NCBI GenBank assembly: GCA_021777105.1
Contig: JAIQZQ010000129.1
Coordinates: 32,001-96,000 of the forward strand
Length of the DNA: 64,000 nt
Reading direction: 5' to 3'
Origin: Candidatus Anammoxibacter sp.
Lineage (GTDB): Bacteria; Planctomycetota; Brocadiia; Brocadiales; Anammoxibacteraceae
Shown here: positions 1 to 8,149 of the stretch, one piece after another
Numbering within the stretch: position 1 is the first letter of the stretch
Layout of the letters: every line of letters starts with the position of its first letter
The notes under the pieces: generated by a model
The model's input: the letters and a program-made list of their open reading frames with translations, nothing else
What the model was told of the DNA's origin: nothing
Databases searched by the model: none
Made by a program: the position numbers and the translations under genes

Positions 1-2
1 GC

Positions 3-641
3 CTTGTTTTCTTGTTGGATCGCAAGATAGGCAAAGGCAAGCGTGAAGTTGATATCCAATTTGTTGATATAGACGGCAATATTGAAAAAGAATCGGCTCT
101 TTTTACTGTTATTGAGGGGACAAAAGAAGACGCGGCTTCATCCGAAGCTGATGAACAGCTAAACAAAGAGAGGGCTACTGATATTATGGAGAAGCTGGCT
201 ACCAACAATCAGCTTTTAGCCGGGTGGTTGTCAAACTCCTCCGGTGTGTTGCGCGAGCTTGGCTTGTTTTACACGGCTGAGATAGCGCGGTTTCTGCCGC
301 CTTCGCTTTCCGAGGAGCAAGCGGGCGTCCTCTCCTGCGCGGATATTGATGAAGCTTCCGAGACTATTAAATCCCTTATGGAGCGCGTCTCAACTGCCGT
401 TGAAAGCCAAATGCCCGAGGTTTTAAAACCTATTGAGAAAACCGGTGTTGTTGACGAAAATGGAAATATCACTGTTGGCGCCAAAGAGCTAATGCAGGCA
501 ATTCTGCAGGATCCCGCCGATGTCATTGAAAGCTTTGGCGTTGATTTGTCGGAAGATGAACAATCCGCTCTATTTCCGCCGTTTTCTAAAAAACAAGCAG
601 AAGATTTAATGGAATGGATTGTTATGATGAAAGAGTCTTGA
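3..641 (+). CDS. C-terminal part of unrecognised protein (5' end outside window)
   Basis: The reading frame is open to the window edge and the first possible start is a TTG at 12 without a ribosome site, so this is most likely the 3' end of a longer gene. About 210 residues are visible, acidic and mostly helical, with no signal peptide, membrane segment or motif that I recognise. A Leu/Ser-rich helical stretch covers roughly residues 55-140. The stop codon is followed immediately by a heptamer tandem repeat, so the gene ends exactly at the repeat border. Function unknown. Confidence 0.6.
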   Translation, partial: LVFLLDRKIGKGKREVDIQFVDIDGNIEKESALFTVIEGTKEDAASSEADEQLNKERATDIMEKLATNNQLLAGWLSNSSGVLRELGLFYTAEIARFLPPSLSEEQAGVLSCADIDEASETIKSLMERVSTAVESQMPEVLKPIEKTGVVDENGNITVGAKELMQAILQDPADVIESFGVDLSEDEQSALFPPFSKKQAEDLMEWIVMMKES

Positions 642-772
642 TGCTGGTTGCTGGTTACTGGTTACTGGATACTGGTTACTGGTTACTGGTTACTGGTTAC
701 TGGATACTGGTTACTGGATACTGGATACTGGATACTTGATGATGGTTGCTGATTGCTGATTACAGGTTGCCC
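642..772. repeat. Heptamer tandem repeat (TACTGGW)n
   Basis: About 18 consecutive 7-bp units, mostly TACTGGT or TACTGGA, degenerate at both ends (GCTGGTT, GATGGTT, GCTGATT). The array starts one base after the preceding stop codon. Other heptamer arrays lie at 25.9-26.1, 37.58 and 41.7-41.9 kb. They resemble in design the short tandemly repeated heptamers (STRR) known from filamentous cyanobacteria. Confidence 0.9.
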
Positions 773-802
773 ATGCCGGCGCTTTGCTGCACATTACTTA
801 CT

Positions 803-925
803 CTATTCAGCGTGTTTTCTAATCGTATTAACTAATAGTTGTTTAATAAGTCTATACAACCGTCCTTCCCCTTTAGAAAAGGGGGCGGGGGGATTTGAAT
901 ATTTAAATTTCCATTTATTAATTTT
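803..925. mobile_element. Truncated MITE-like element, family A
   Basis: The left end CTATTCAGCGTGTTTTCTAA matches the left end of the complete copy at 55305. The inner GC-rich block (CCCCTTTAGAAAAGGGGG then CGGGGGGATTTGAATA) is also shared. The right terminal repeat is missing. It lies directly upstream of the NHL gene at 951, so it may supply that gene's leader. Confidence 0.7.
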
Positions 926-950
926 TTAAACTCCTAAATTGTTAAGTTAA

Positions 951-3626
951 ATGAATATTACAGATCTGAACTCTTCGTGCGATATTGTGGTTGGCTTTTC
1001 GCTGGACATGATTGTTGATTTTATCAACTGCAATAGTTCTGAAATCGTTATTGACAGGACGTCGATTAACGAAATATCAAAATTTTATAGATACGCCTTT
1101 CAAAACTATTTTCAGACTGACGAGGACAAGATTATTGTGCATTTGCCTTACGCAATTAGCGCAATTGACGATCAGCATATAGAGGCTGTCTCTAAAGGCA
1201 TTGTGTCGTGGAGAGGGGGCGCGGAATCATATTTTCTGAAATGTTCGCATCATTACACTGTTAAATATAATATGCCGAACCCGGATTGCCGCGGCGCGAT
1301 TCAGCTGGAGTACGAAGGAGCCGAGGTAAAGATACTTAACGACAGGAAACTTGAGGCCATTCCAACAAAACTTGTTCGTCAATCAGTTCAATCAAAGATG
1401 AAGAGTTTTAAGGGGTTTAAAATATATCTTGATCCGCCGTCAATCAACATACCATTTGCGGATCTGGCGGTAAGTTTTAACAGGTTAACATTGCATGATC
1501 GTAATAAAGGATTTACGGATCGCCAACTTATTTTTGAGACGGATATTAACGGAGATAAATCCGCTATAGGAGGTTTTGACTTTGCCGGCAAAAAATCCGT
1601 TGATTTAAGCTCTAAACATATAATCAAAGGCGCCGGCAAGCCGCTGACTCTTGCGGCGCAAGGCGTTTATATCAGCTCAGGCGGGCGGACGGTAAATCCA
1701 CTAGGCGCGGCTTCAAACTCTCATTTTTCATTAGGCAAGTCTGCTTTGTCGTGCTCGCTGGTAGGCCGGAACCCGGAATGCGATTGGGAACTCTACCGGG
1801 ATTTTATTAACGCTAAAGTTGGGTGTGTTTACAGAAGCGTTGAAGCCGTGGTAAATCCTGTTTTTAATAAGCTCGGATACCAAATTAAGAATTACAACGA
1901 CACTGTAACGACTGTAACCGAGGCGATTAAAGAGCCGTTGGCTCCGGCTCTGCCCAATTACACTCTGGAGTACGAAGCGCGTAAATTAAAGCCGATAAAC
2001 GTGTCAACTGAATACGCGGGATTTGTTATAAACCATGAAACAAATTCAATGTGCATAAAATTTAATTTTGGAATTGACGGCATTAGCGATGGTTCGTCCG
2101 ACATGTCGGGCGCGTTTAACTTTGTGTACCCTTATGGTTTAGGTGTGATCGCAAGCCGCAACTTTCTTAATAAAGTCTTCAGGGCGCATTGGAATTACTC
2201 ATATGACTTGCCGAAGTCGGTGTGCATGGATTTTAATGAAACCGTTTTCCCTCAAAAAGGCAAGGCGGGCCATTTCTATTCCGCTACGTTGACTTCAGCG
2301 GAGCTTTTTATTAATTCCGGCAAGATTTATATTTCCGCTTCAATGTCAGGCGTGGCGCAGAGCCATTTAGCCGATATAGCAGGGGCCGGCAATAAAGGCG
2401 GCTCTGTCGCGTCAATCAATTTCTCAGAGAAACTTCTGGCTGAAACAGAGCTTAATATCTCAAAAGATTCCGGCTTGGCATTCAGGATAAAAAAACTGAG
2501 TTTTGAGGAGAACGCCGAACGTTCGGAACGCTCTAACAATTTAGCGGCGCCTGTTTACAAGAAATTATCTGAGACATATAAAGATGTAAGGATAAATATT
2601 TTGAATTTGCCCGCAATGTTTTCAATTGACGGCCGGGACTTCAACCTTGAATATGAGTCGGCAAGTCTGGGTAACGACACGGCCATGGTATCTTCATGTA
2701 TTAAGGGGTTAAAACAAGCCGGCGCAGGATCAATACCTCTTCTGCCGGTGCGCAAAGTTCCCGCGACTATTTTGCCGGTGCCCAAGGATAAATGGGGAGG
2801 AGAGGGGACGGCCCCAGGCATGTTTAACGCCCCGTGCGGCATTTCCCTGGTGAACCTGGATGACGGCGGTTTTATCTTTGTGACTGACCGCGATAACAAC
2901 CGCGCGCAAAAATTTGATTTAACCGGCGAATTTATGGTTGAATTCGGCAATAGAGGCGAAGAGGCTGAACGGCTTAGTTATCCCACGGATGTTGCGGCGG
3001 ATATGGCGGGCAATGTTTATGTTGTTGATGTGTGGAATCACATGATACAAAAATTTGACTCAAACGGCAATTCGCTTTCAAAATGGGGGGCAAACGGGAA
3101 GGGCAAAGGGCGTTTCACATTGCCGCAGGGAGTTGCGGTTGATGAGGCCGGCAATGTGTATGTGACGGACGGCAACAATCTTGTCCAGAAATTTAACTCA
3201 TTAGGCAAATTTTTGAAACAATGGGGCGGGCCCGGCTCCGCCAACGGCAAGTTTAATTCGCCTAAAGGCATAACGTTTGGCAAAAACGGTTTTTTTTATG
3301 TTGTAGACACCGGAAACAACAGGATTCAAAAATTCTCGGGCAAGGGGAAATTTATAACCAAATGGGGCCAAAAAGGCTCGGGTGATGGAGAATTTTGCTC
3401 GCCGCAGGGGATAGTTGTTGATAGTATAGGAAACGTCTATGTTACAGACACAGGCAACAACCGCATACAAAAGTTTGACAATGACGGCGTTTTTATAGCA
3501 AAAATAGGGAGTGAAGGCTCTTTGAGCGGGCAGGTATTTGCGCCAATGGGTATTGCGGTTGATGATGAGGACTGTATCTATGTCGCCGAAGCTTTTAATC
3601 ACAGGGTGCAAAAGTTTGGGATTTGA
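951..3626 (+). CDS. NHL-repeat protein with large unrecognised N-terminal region
   Basis: 891 residues. The C-terminal part (about 612-891) has six NHL repeats of about 47 residues, each with a GNVYVxDTGNNRIQKF-like core, enough for one closed six-bladed beta-propeller. NHL propellers usually bind proteins, RNA or small ligands. Residues 1-600 match no family I can name. They look beta-rich, with no signal peptide or membrane helix, so export by the Sec route is not obvious. No Shine-Dalgarno site is visible before the ATG at 951, and the start is taken because the frame has no better candidate. The gene follows a truncated MITE-like element and precedes a response-regulator gene by 100 bp. 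Function unknown beyond the propeller. Confidence 0.85.
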   Translation: MNITDLNSSCDIVVGFSLDMIVDFINCNSSEIVIDRTSINEISKFYRYAFQNYFQTDEDKIIVHLPYAISAIDDQHIEAVSKGIVSWRGGAESYFLKCSHHYTVKYNMPNPDCRGAIQLEYEGAEVKILNDRKLEAIPTKLVRQSVQSKMKSFKGFKIYLDPPSINIPFADLAVSFNRLTLHDRNKGFTDRQLIFETDINGDKSAIGGFDFAGKKSVDLSSKHIIKGAGKPLTLAAQGVYISSGGRTVNPLGAASNSHFSLGKSALSCSLVGRNPECDWELYRDFINAKVGCVYRSVEAVVNPVFNKLGYQIKNYNDTVTTVTEAIKEPLAPALPNYTLEYEARKLKPINVSTEYAGFVINHETNSMCIKFNFGIDGISDGSSDMSGAFNFVYPYGLGVIASRNFLNKVFRAHWNYSYDLPKSVCMDFNETVFPQKGKAGHFYSATLTSAELFINSGKIYISASMSGVAQSHLADIAGAGNKGGSVASINFSEKLLAETELNISKDSGLAFRIKKLSFEENAERSERSNNLAAPVYKKLSETYKDVRINILNLPAMFSIDGRDFNLEYESASLGNDTAMVSSCIKGLKQAGAGSIPLLPVRKVPATILPVPKDKWGGEGTAPGMFNAPCGISLVNLDDGGFIFVTDRDNNRAQKFDLTGEFMVEFGNRGEEAERLSYPTDVAADMAGNVYVVDVWNHMIQKFDSNGNSLSKWGANGKGKGRFTLPQGVAVDEAGNVYVTDGNNLVQKFNSLGKFLKQWGGPGSANGKFNSPKGITFGKNGFFYVVDTGNNRIQKFSGKGKFITKWGQKGSGDGEFCSPQGIVVDSIGNVYVTDTGNNRIQKFDNDGVFIAKIGSEGSLSGQVFAPMGIAVDDEDCIYVAEAFNHRVQKFGI

Positions 3627-3726
3627 GATAAGTTCCTTGATTTTTGTTTTTGTATTTTGTTAGCATATGCCGCTTAACAATTAGCATGTTTAACAATTTA
3701 AAAAATTAACAATTATAAACCAAAAA

Positions 3727-4950
3727 ATGAAATTCTATATAGTTGATGATGACGGCGACATGCGCGCGCTTTTTAAGATGATTCTTGAAAAAGCCGGGCA
3801 TAAAATTATCGAATTCTCTTCCGGGCGCGATGCGCTTGCCGTATTGCAAATTGATCCTCCGGATTGTATTATAACGGACATTATTATGCCCGGCATGGAC
3901 GGGATGGAGCTAATTAAAACAGTTAGAGAAAACGATAAATATAATAGTATAAAGATTATTGTGGTCTCCGTGAAATCATACGAGTTTGACAAGAAACGAG
4001 CGTTGTCCATGGGGGCGGACGGCTATATAGAGAAGCCTGTTAATAAAGAGATGTTTATGAAAGATATAGATAACCTGCTTTGCGAAAAGATTGAATTGAC
4101 GTTTTGGGGCGTTCACGGCACGTTGCCGGTCCCCGGCCGCAGTACGTTAAGGTATGGCGGAAACACGTCATGCGCCGCCATCAGGTTTCCAAAAAATCGA
4201 TTCTTTATCCTTGACGCAGGCACCGGCATCAAAGAGCTGTCAAACCATTTGATGAAAACCGGATCAAGAAACATGAAGGCAACTTTCTTTATCACTCATT
4301 CTCATTGGGATCATATTAACGCGTTCCCATTTTTCTCGCCATTATACATTCCAGGCAACGAATTTCAGGTGTGCGGCCCGGCTCAGGGCGACCTAACCAT
4401 GAGGGAGGTAATATCAAGCCAGATGGACAGCGTCTATTTCCCTATTACCATAAAGGAGATGTGCGCCCGTGTATATTTTAAGGATCTGGTTGAAGGCGCG
4501 TATAATATAGACAACATTGAGGTCAAAACAAAACTTCTAATTCATCCAGGCTACGCGCTGGGCTACAGGTTTCAATACGGAGGCAAATCAATATGCTACA
4601 TCACTGATAACGAACTGTACATGAAGGAAGTGGTTCACTACTCAAATAATGTGTGGGAAAACATGATCAAGTTTGTTCAGGATGCGGACATATTAATTCA
4701 TGACGCCACTTACACTCTGGAAGAGTACGCGAAAAAATTCCACTGGGGCCACTCTTGCGTTAATCAGGTCGTAAAACTGGCAATGAATGCAAATGTTAAA
4801 ACCCTCTACCTGTATCACCATGATATTGACAACACGGATGAAGATATTGATCAAAAGGTAGAGACTGCAAATGAAATAATCAATGAAAACAAGTCCTCCC
4901 TCCTCTGCGCCTCCGCTGTAGAACAACAAACAATCAGCCTCAAGATCTAA
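3727..4950 (+). CDS. Response regulator receiver fused to metallo-beta-lactamase hydrolase
   Basis: 407 residues with two parts. Residues 1-120 form a receiver domain: acidic cluster D7-D9, phospho-acceptor D51 in CIITDIIMPGMDG, and the conserved Lys in YIEKPV. Residues about 122-400 are a metallo-beta-lactamase fold with the metal-binding HSHWDH motif near residue 191, a later IHDATY motif and a C-terminal YLYHHD. This second part resembles the cyclic-nucleotide phosphodiesterase/RNase Z-like MBL group. The substrate cannot be read from sequence. The fusion implies phosphorylation-controlled hydrolysis in the cytoplasm, but no sensor kinase is adjacent. No ribosome site precedes the ATG. Family assignment is firm; the signalling role is inference. 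Confidence 0.9.
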   Translation: MKFYIVDDDGDMRALFKMILEKAGHKIIEFSSGRDALAVLQIDPPDCIITDIIMPGMDGMELIKTVRENDKYNSIKIIVVSVKSYEFDKKRALSMGADGYIEKPVNKEMFMKDIDNLLCEKIELTFWGVHGTLPVPGRSTLRYGGNTSCAAIRFPKNRFFILDAGTGIKELSNHLMKTGSRNMKATFFITHSHWDHINAFPFFSPLYIPGNEFQVCGPAQGDLTMREVISSQMDSVYFPITIKEMCARVYFKDLVEGAYNIDNIEVKTKLLIHPGYALGYRFQYGGKSICYITDNELYMKEVVHYSNNVWENMIKFVQDADILIHDATYTLEEYAKKFHWGHSCVNQVVKLAMNANVKTLYLYHHDIDNTDEDIDQKVETANEIINENKSSLLCASAVEQQTISLKI

Positions 4951-4954
4951 ATCC

Positions 4955-5009
4955 AACGATTTTTTGATCGTTAATATTGCGCTATAATGAATTAAGCCGG
5001 GCGCAATAT
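4955..5009. terminator. Two short hairpins after the receiver-MBL gene
   Basis: AACGAT/ATCGTT with a T-rich loop (4955-4972), then a 9-bp stem ATATTGCGC/GCGCAATAT (4974-4982 with 5001-5009). Neither has a clear T-run, so termination activity is only possible. Confidence 0.35.
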
Positions 5010-5082
5010 ATCAATACCGTTTATCTCTAAAAGTGGTATGAATCACAAGCTGATTTACCATGAAAGGATTAAATAGTCGTAT

Positions 5083-5229
5083 CTATTCAGCGTAAATTAC
5101 ACACCCCGTCCTCCAAGCGGCCACCCCTCTTTTTAGAGGGGATATTAATTCGGATTTATTTCCACAAAGTCCCCTCTAATAAGAGGGAATTTAGGGGTGT
5201 GTACAGTCATGTGTAAACACGCTGAATAG
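5083..5229. mobile_element. MITE-like element, family A, complete short copy
   Basis: 147 bp bounded by perfect 11-bp terminal inverted repeats CTATTCAGCGT and ACGCTGAATAG. The interior has a second inverted repeat built from CCCCTCTTTTTAGAGGGG-type blocks. No coding capacity. The word AATAGTCG occurs just outside both ends (5071-5079 and 5234-5242). Relatives lie at 803 (truncated) and 55305. Confidence 0.75.
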
Positions 5230-5297
5230 TTACAATAGTCGATTAACAATGACAATGCATTCCTCATTTCGTGGCTAACGATGATGTTTGTCTAAAT

Positions 5298-5528
5298 TTA
5301 CACATTATAAACTTCTTCATGTGACAGTTGTTTCGCCGCATATAGAAGGGAGGCTTTTATATCATCATCTTTTAGAAAAGGATAATCCACCTTTATATCA
5401 TCTACGGTTTGACCATATGCAACCTTTTCAACAATTATTTCTACAGGCAATCTTGTTCCCTTAATAACCGCTTTTCCCAGCATTATTTCTGAATCAATAA
5501 CAATGCGTTTAAGTAGTTTATTTTCCAT
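5298..5528 (-). CDS. DUF433 family protein (antitoxin-like, orphan)
   Basis: About 76 residues with the DUF433 signature: I(x)LGKAVIKGTRLPVEIIVEKVAYGQTVDDIKVDYPFL, then a helical tail. DUF433 proteins are typically the DNA-binding or antitoxin-like partners of DUF5615 PIN-like proteins. No DUF5615 gene follows; a MITE begins 70 bp downstream, so the partner may be lost. ATG at 5528 is preferred to the adjacent GTG at 5531 because AAGGAG sits 8 bases before it. A second DUF433 gene with its partner is at 6721. Confidence 0.8.
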   Translation of the reverse strand: MENKLLKRIVIDSEIMLGKAVIKGTRLPVEIIVEKVAYGQTVDDIKVDYPFLKDDDIKASLLYAAKQLSHEEVYNV

Positions 5529-5853
5529 CACTATATCTCCTTCATTGGAATAAACCTCATCTTCTTTTTCGATATGACAACAAAATGTCCTGAAAGTTTC
5601 GCTCTAAATTTTTTGTTAAAAATTATAACATTTCAACTTAAACTTGTCAGCCATGAAAATAAATCTTAAATGTATAGGAAAACAAATTCTGAATATGACG
5701 GATATAGTAAGTTATACAATTTAACTCAGGCAACTGTGAGCAGTGTTGGATGTGTTAATTTCTTATGTCGGTTGTGTTTTGATAAGGTAAGGCTCTATCA
5801 GGCTTGAGTCTTGGCAACGAAGTAGCGGTTAAATGAGTAGATGTTTTATTGGT

Positions 5854-6063
5854 ACCTAAATTGAGCGATTCTTATCACCCTCCCCTAACCCCTCCCATCA
5901 AGGGAGGGGGAATTAAAGGTAAATATTTAAATTCAATATTCCACTCATTGGATGAAATTTTTTAAAATTGTGATTTAAGCCAAAACGCGCTTAAAACGCC
6001 AAATTCCCCTCCCCTTAGTGGGAGGGGTTAGGGGAGGGGGTATTTAAATCGCTCAACTTAGGT
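5854..6063. mobile_element. MITE-like element, family B
   Basis: 210 bp with near-perfect 18-bp terminal inverted repeats (ACCTAAATTGAGCGATTC on the left, AAATCGCTCAACTTAGGT on the right). Inside are two G/C-rich hairpins and their long-range pairing (CCCTCCCCTAACCCCTCCC versus GGGAGGGGTTAGGGGAGGGG). No coding capacity. A left-end fragment recurs at 43020. Confidence 0.75.
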
Positions 6064-6276
6064 GGTAATTATGTTATCAATCCGGGATTTGTAAACTGTC
6101 TTAAAATAGCGATAAAGTCCTAGTTTGAAATGTATGAATGCGATACCTTGATTTTCAAGTTTCATAATGGTATAAATAAATGAGTATTTTTGTTGCGCTA
6201 ACCAATTAAATCCTTATATTGCGGCTCCCGCTTTTGACATAAAAAACAAGGCATTATTAAGAAAGGATACCTTATT

Positions 6277-6507
6277 ATGACAAAACCTCTTAAAATTATG
6301 ACACTACCTCTTAAAGAACCGCCTATAATTTACGGTGAAATTAAAGAACCTCCTATCGTTTACGGTGAAAGTTTCTCAAAAGAGGCTAAAGTAAATCAAA
6401 AAGCGGCTAAAAAAGTTTATGATGAGGCGGCAAAAGTATACAAAAAGGCAATGAAAACCGGCGGCTATGACGGAATCAATCCAAAACCCGGACAAACCGG
6501 AAAGTAA
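6277..6507 (+). CDS. Small protein with duplicated KEPPI(I/V)YGE motif
   Basis: 76 residues, ATG preceded by AAGAAAGGA. The N-terminus contains two copies of KEPPIIYGE / KEPPIVYGE, followed by a Lys/Ala-rich amphipathic stretch (VNQKAAKKVYDEAAKVYKKA) and a GGYDG...PKPGQTGK tail. No signal peptide, Cys or known domain. The duplicated proline/tyrosine motif followed by a charged tail could be a binding or processing site, but nothing nearby encodes a modifying enzyme. It stands alone between a MITE and a toxin-antitoxin pair. Codon use and the ribosome site make it plausible as a real gene. Function unknown. Confidence 0.6.
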   Translation: MTKPLKIMTLPLKEPPIIYGEIKEPPIVYGESFSKEAKVNQKAAKKVYDEAAKVYKKAMKTGGYDGINPKPGQTGK

Positions 6508-6720
6508 AGATGTGTATAAAGCTACGATCTAAAAAAGCGGAAACAAAAAACCGGAAACCATTGTTTCTATGGCTACTGAAAAATAAATACTAAAATTAAG
6601 ACATTGATCTTCTTTCAATATACGTTTATACTTTAGGCTCTATTTGATATTTATGGCAAATTATTTTTTGCCCAAGACATAAGCTTAATATTGAAATATA
6701 TCCCCAAAAGGAGGCTTTAT

Positions 6721-6954
6721 ATGAAATATGATCGAATAGAGATAAACCCTAACATTTGCCATGGCAAACCGGTAATAAAGGGCACACGTGTGCTAATATC
6801 CAATATTCTTGCCGATTTAGCGGTAGGCTGTTCTTATGAGGAAATTATCCAAAACTATCCAAATATTACAGCGGACGATATTAAAGCCGCATTGGTATTT
6901 AGCAGTGAAATAACGCAATTTGAAACATTTCCTATTGAGAGTTTACCGGTATGA
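6721..6954 (+). CDS. DUF433 family antitoxin
   Basis: 77 residues: MKYDRIEINPNICHGKPVIKGTR and a DIKAAL segment are typical DUF433. The ATG at 6721 is preceded by AAAAGGAGG, so the upstream in-frame TTG is not used. Its last four bases overlap the start of the DUF5615 gene (ATGA), giving translational coupling, as is usual for this toxin-antitoxin pair. DUF433 is believed to neutralise the PIN-like partner and may autoregulate. Confidence 0.88.
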   Translation: MKYDRIEINPNICHGKPVIKGTRVLISNILADLAVGCSYEEIIQNYPNITADDIKAALVFSSEITQFETFPIESLPV

Positions 6955-7307
6955 TCTTCTTTCTTGATGAGAATTTTCCTAAAATTACCCACAAAATTCT
7001 AGGAGACGCCGGCCATACCGTGCTTGATATTAGGGGCACGGAAAAAGAAGGTTTACCGGATAATGAGCTTTTTCAGTTAGCAAAGAAAAGCAAATCCGTT
7101 TTTTTAACTACAGATAAAGACTATTACCATACAATTCATTTAACGGAAAAACCGCATTTTGGAATAATTGTAATCGCCCTTAAACTTCCAAATGCTTTCA
7201 GCATATTGGCAAGACTGAATTGGTTTCTTGAGAATGCATCGCCGGAAACTGAATATAAGGATTGCTGTTATCTCTTAACAGATAGGAAATGTTCTGTTTT
7301 CCATTAA
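6951..7307 (+). CDS. DUF5615 PIN-like toxin
   Basis: 118 residues beginning MIFFLDENFP, the DUF5615/Mut7-C-like PIN signature with its first acidic residue (D6), followed by GHTVLDIRG and FLTTDKDYY (second acidic cluster). PIN-like proteins are presumed metal-dependent RNases. It overlaps the DUF433 gene by four bases and forms a type II toxin-antitoxin module. Downstream are A/T-rich DNA and a gene remnant. Confidence 0.88.
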   Translation: MIFFLDENFPKITHKILGDAGHTVLDIRGTEKEGLPDNELFQLAKKSKSVFLTTDKDYYHTIHLTEKPHFGIIVIALKLPNAFSILARLNWFLENASPETEYKDCCYLLTDRKCSVFH

Positions 7308-7442
7308 AACTTTCTATTTTCATAAAAAGATTAACAAGATAATAGTCGTAAACTTTCCATTTTTACACACCCCTCTTTCCCCTCTTTTTAGAGGGGACGT
7401 CGTTCGTGTTACTCGTTCCTGTTCTCAACAGATTCATAGTTT

Positions 7443-7690
7443 TTACATATTCGCTTTTAGGTCCGCAATCACATCGCTTGAAGACACCATAAATGGTGTT
7501 TTCAAATGTTTGCCGTTTTTCACTTCAACCTGGCCAAGTCCAACTCCTTGTTCTTTTAATATGCTCTGAGCAAGTTGCGTATCGTTAAACGGTTGGGTGT
7601 AGTCGCGCGAACCGGTATAGCCCTTTGTTTTTATTGTAATACATATGGAATAGCGGCCACTTATGTTGAATTTGCGGTTTTCATGAGCAC
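7443..7690 (-). pseudogene. Open frame without start, probable gene remnant
   Basis: About 75-80 codons are open on the minus strand, ending at the TAA at 7443. The readable C-terminus includes KTKGYTGSRDYTQPFND, a KEQGVGLGQVEVKNG segment and SSSDVIADLKANM. It looks protein-like but has no in-frame start or ribosome site, and the upstream sequence is A/T-rich. Best explained as the 3' remnant of a gene. Family not recognised. Confidence 0.35.
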
Positions 7691-7896
7691 AAATTTTGAA
7701 AATTATACAGAAAAAATAAAAAAAATATTAAATTTTATTATCTAAACATTCCAAATTTCGCTGTTTAGACAATAAATCCCGCTACGTGACATTACAAGTC
7801 TAATAAAATATCAATCCCTTTGTTTTATACTGTAACTGTTAGTATGAAACAAGTTACATCAAATCGTATAGTTGTTTCGCAAGTATAATTTATAGG

Positions 7897-7942
7897 CCAT
7901 GTAGTGGGCTCCACTACAAATGTAGTGGTTTGGACTACATGG
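7897..7942. promoter_or_regulatory. Nested palindrome with GTAGTG core (operator candidate)
   Basis: Outer arms CCATGTAGT (7897-7905) and ACTACATGG (7934-7942) enclose an inner inverted repeat CCACTACA/TGTAGTGG. A further TGTAGTGG follows at 7944. It lies just upstream of a strong -35 box. A related palindrome sits upstream of another promoter at 62457. Confidence 0.55.
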
Positions 7943-7961
7943 GTGTAGTGGTTTTGCCTGA

Positions 7962-7990
7962 TTGACAAAAATTTTTAAATTTGCTATGGT
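7962..7990 (+). promoter_or_regulatory. sigma70-type promoter for the metallophosphoesterase
   Basis: TTGACA (7962-7967), 17-bp spacer, TATGGT (7985-7990). It lies about 160 bp before the ATG at 8150, and the palindrome at 7897-7942 ends 20 bp upstream of the -35 box. Confidence 0.6.
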
Positions 7991-8149
7991 ATCATACATT
8001 TTAACGCAAAAGAGGTTTACCGGTTAAACCTTCTGAAAACAAGAAAAATAGAGCCTTTTTGTAATTGGCAACTTCCAATTGCAAATTTATCCGGTTTATC
8101 CCTGTTTTAGTTTACTTTAATGTTGTTTATTTTTAGTGGAGGGAATGAA

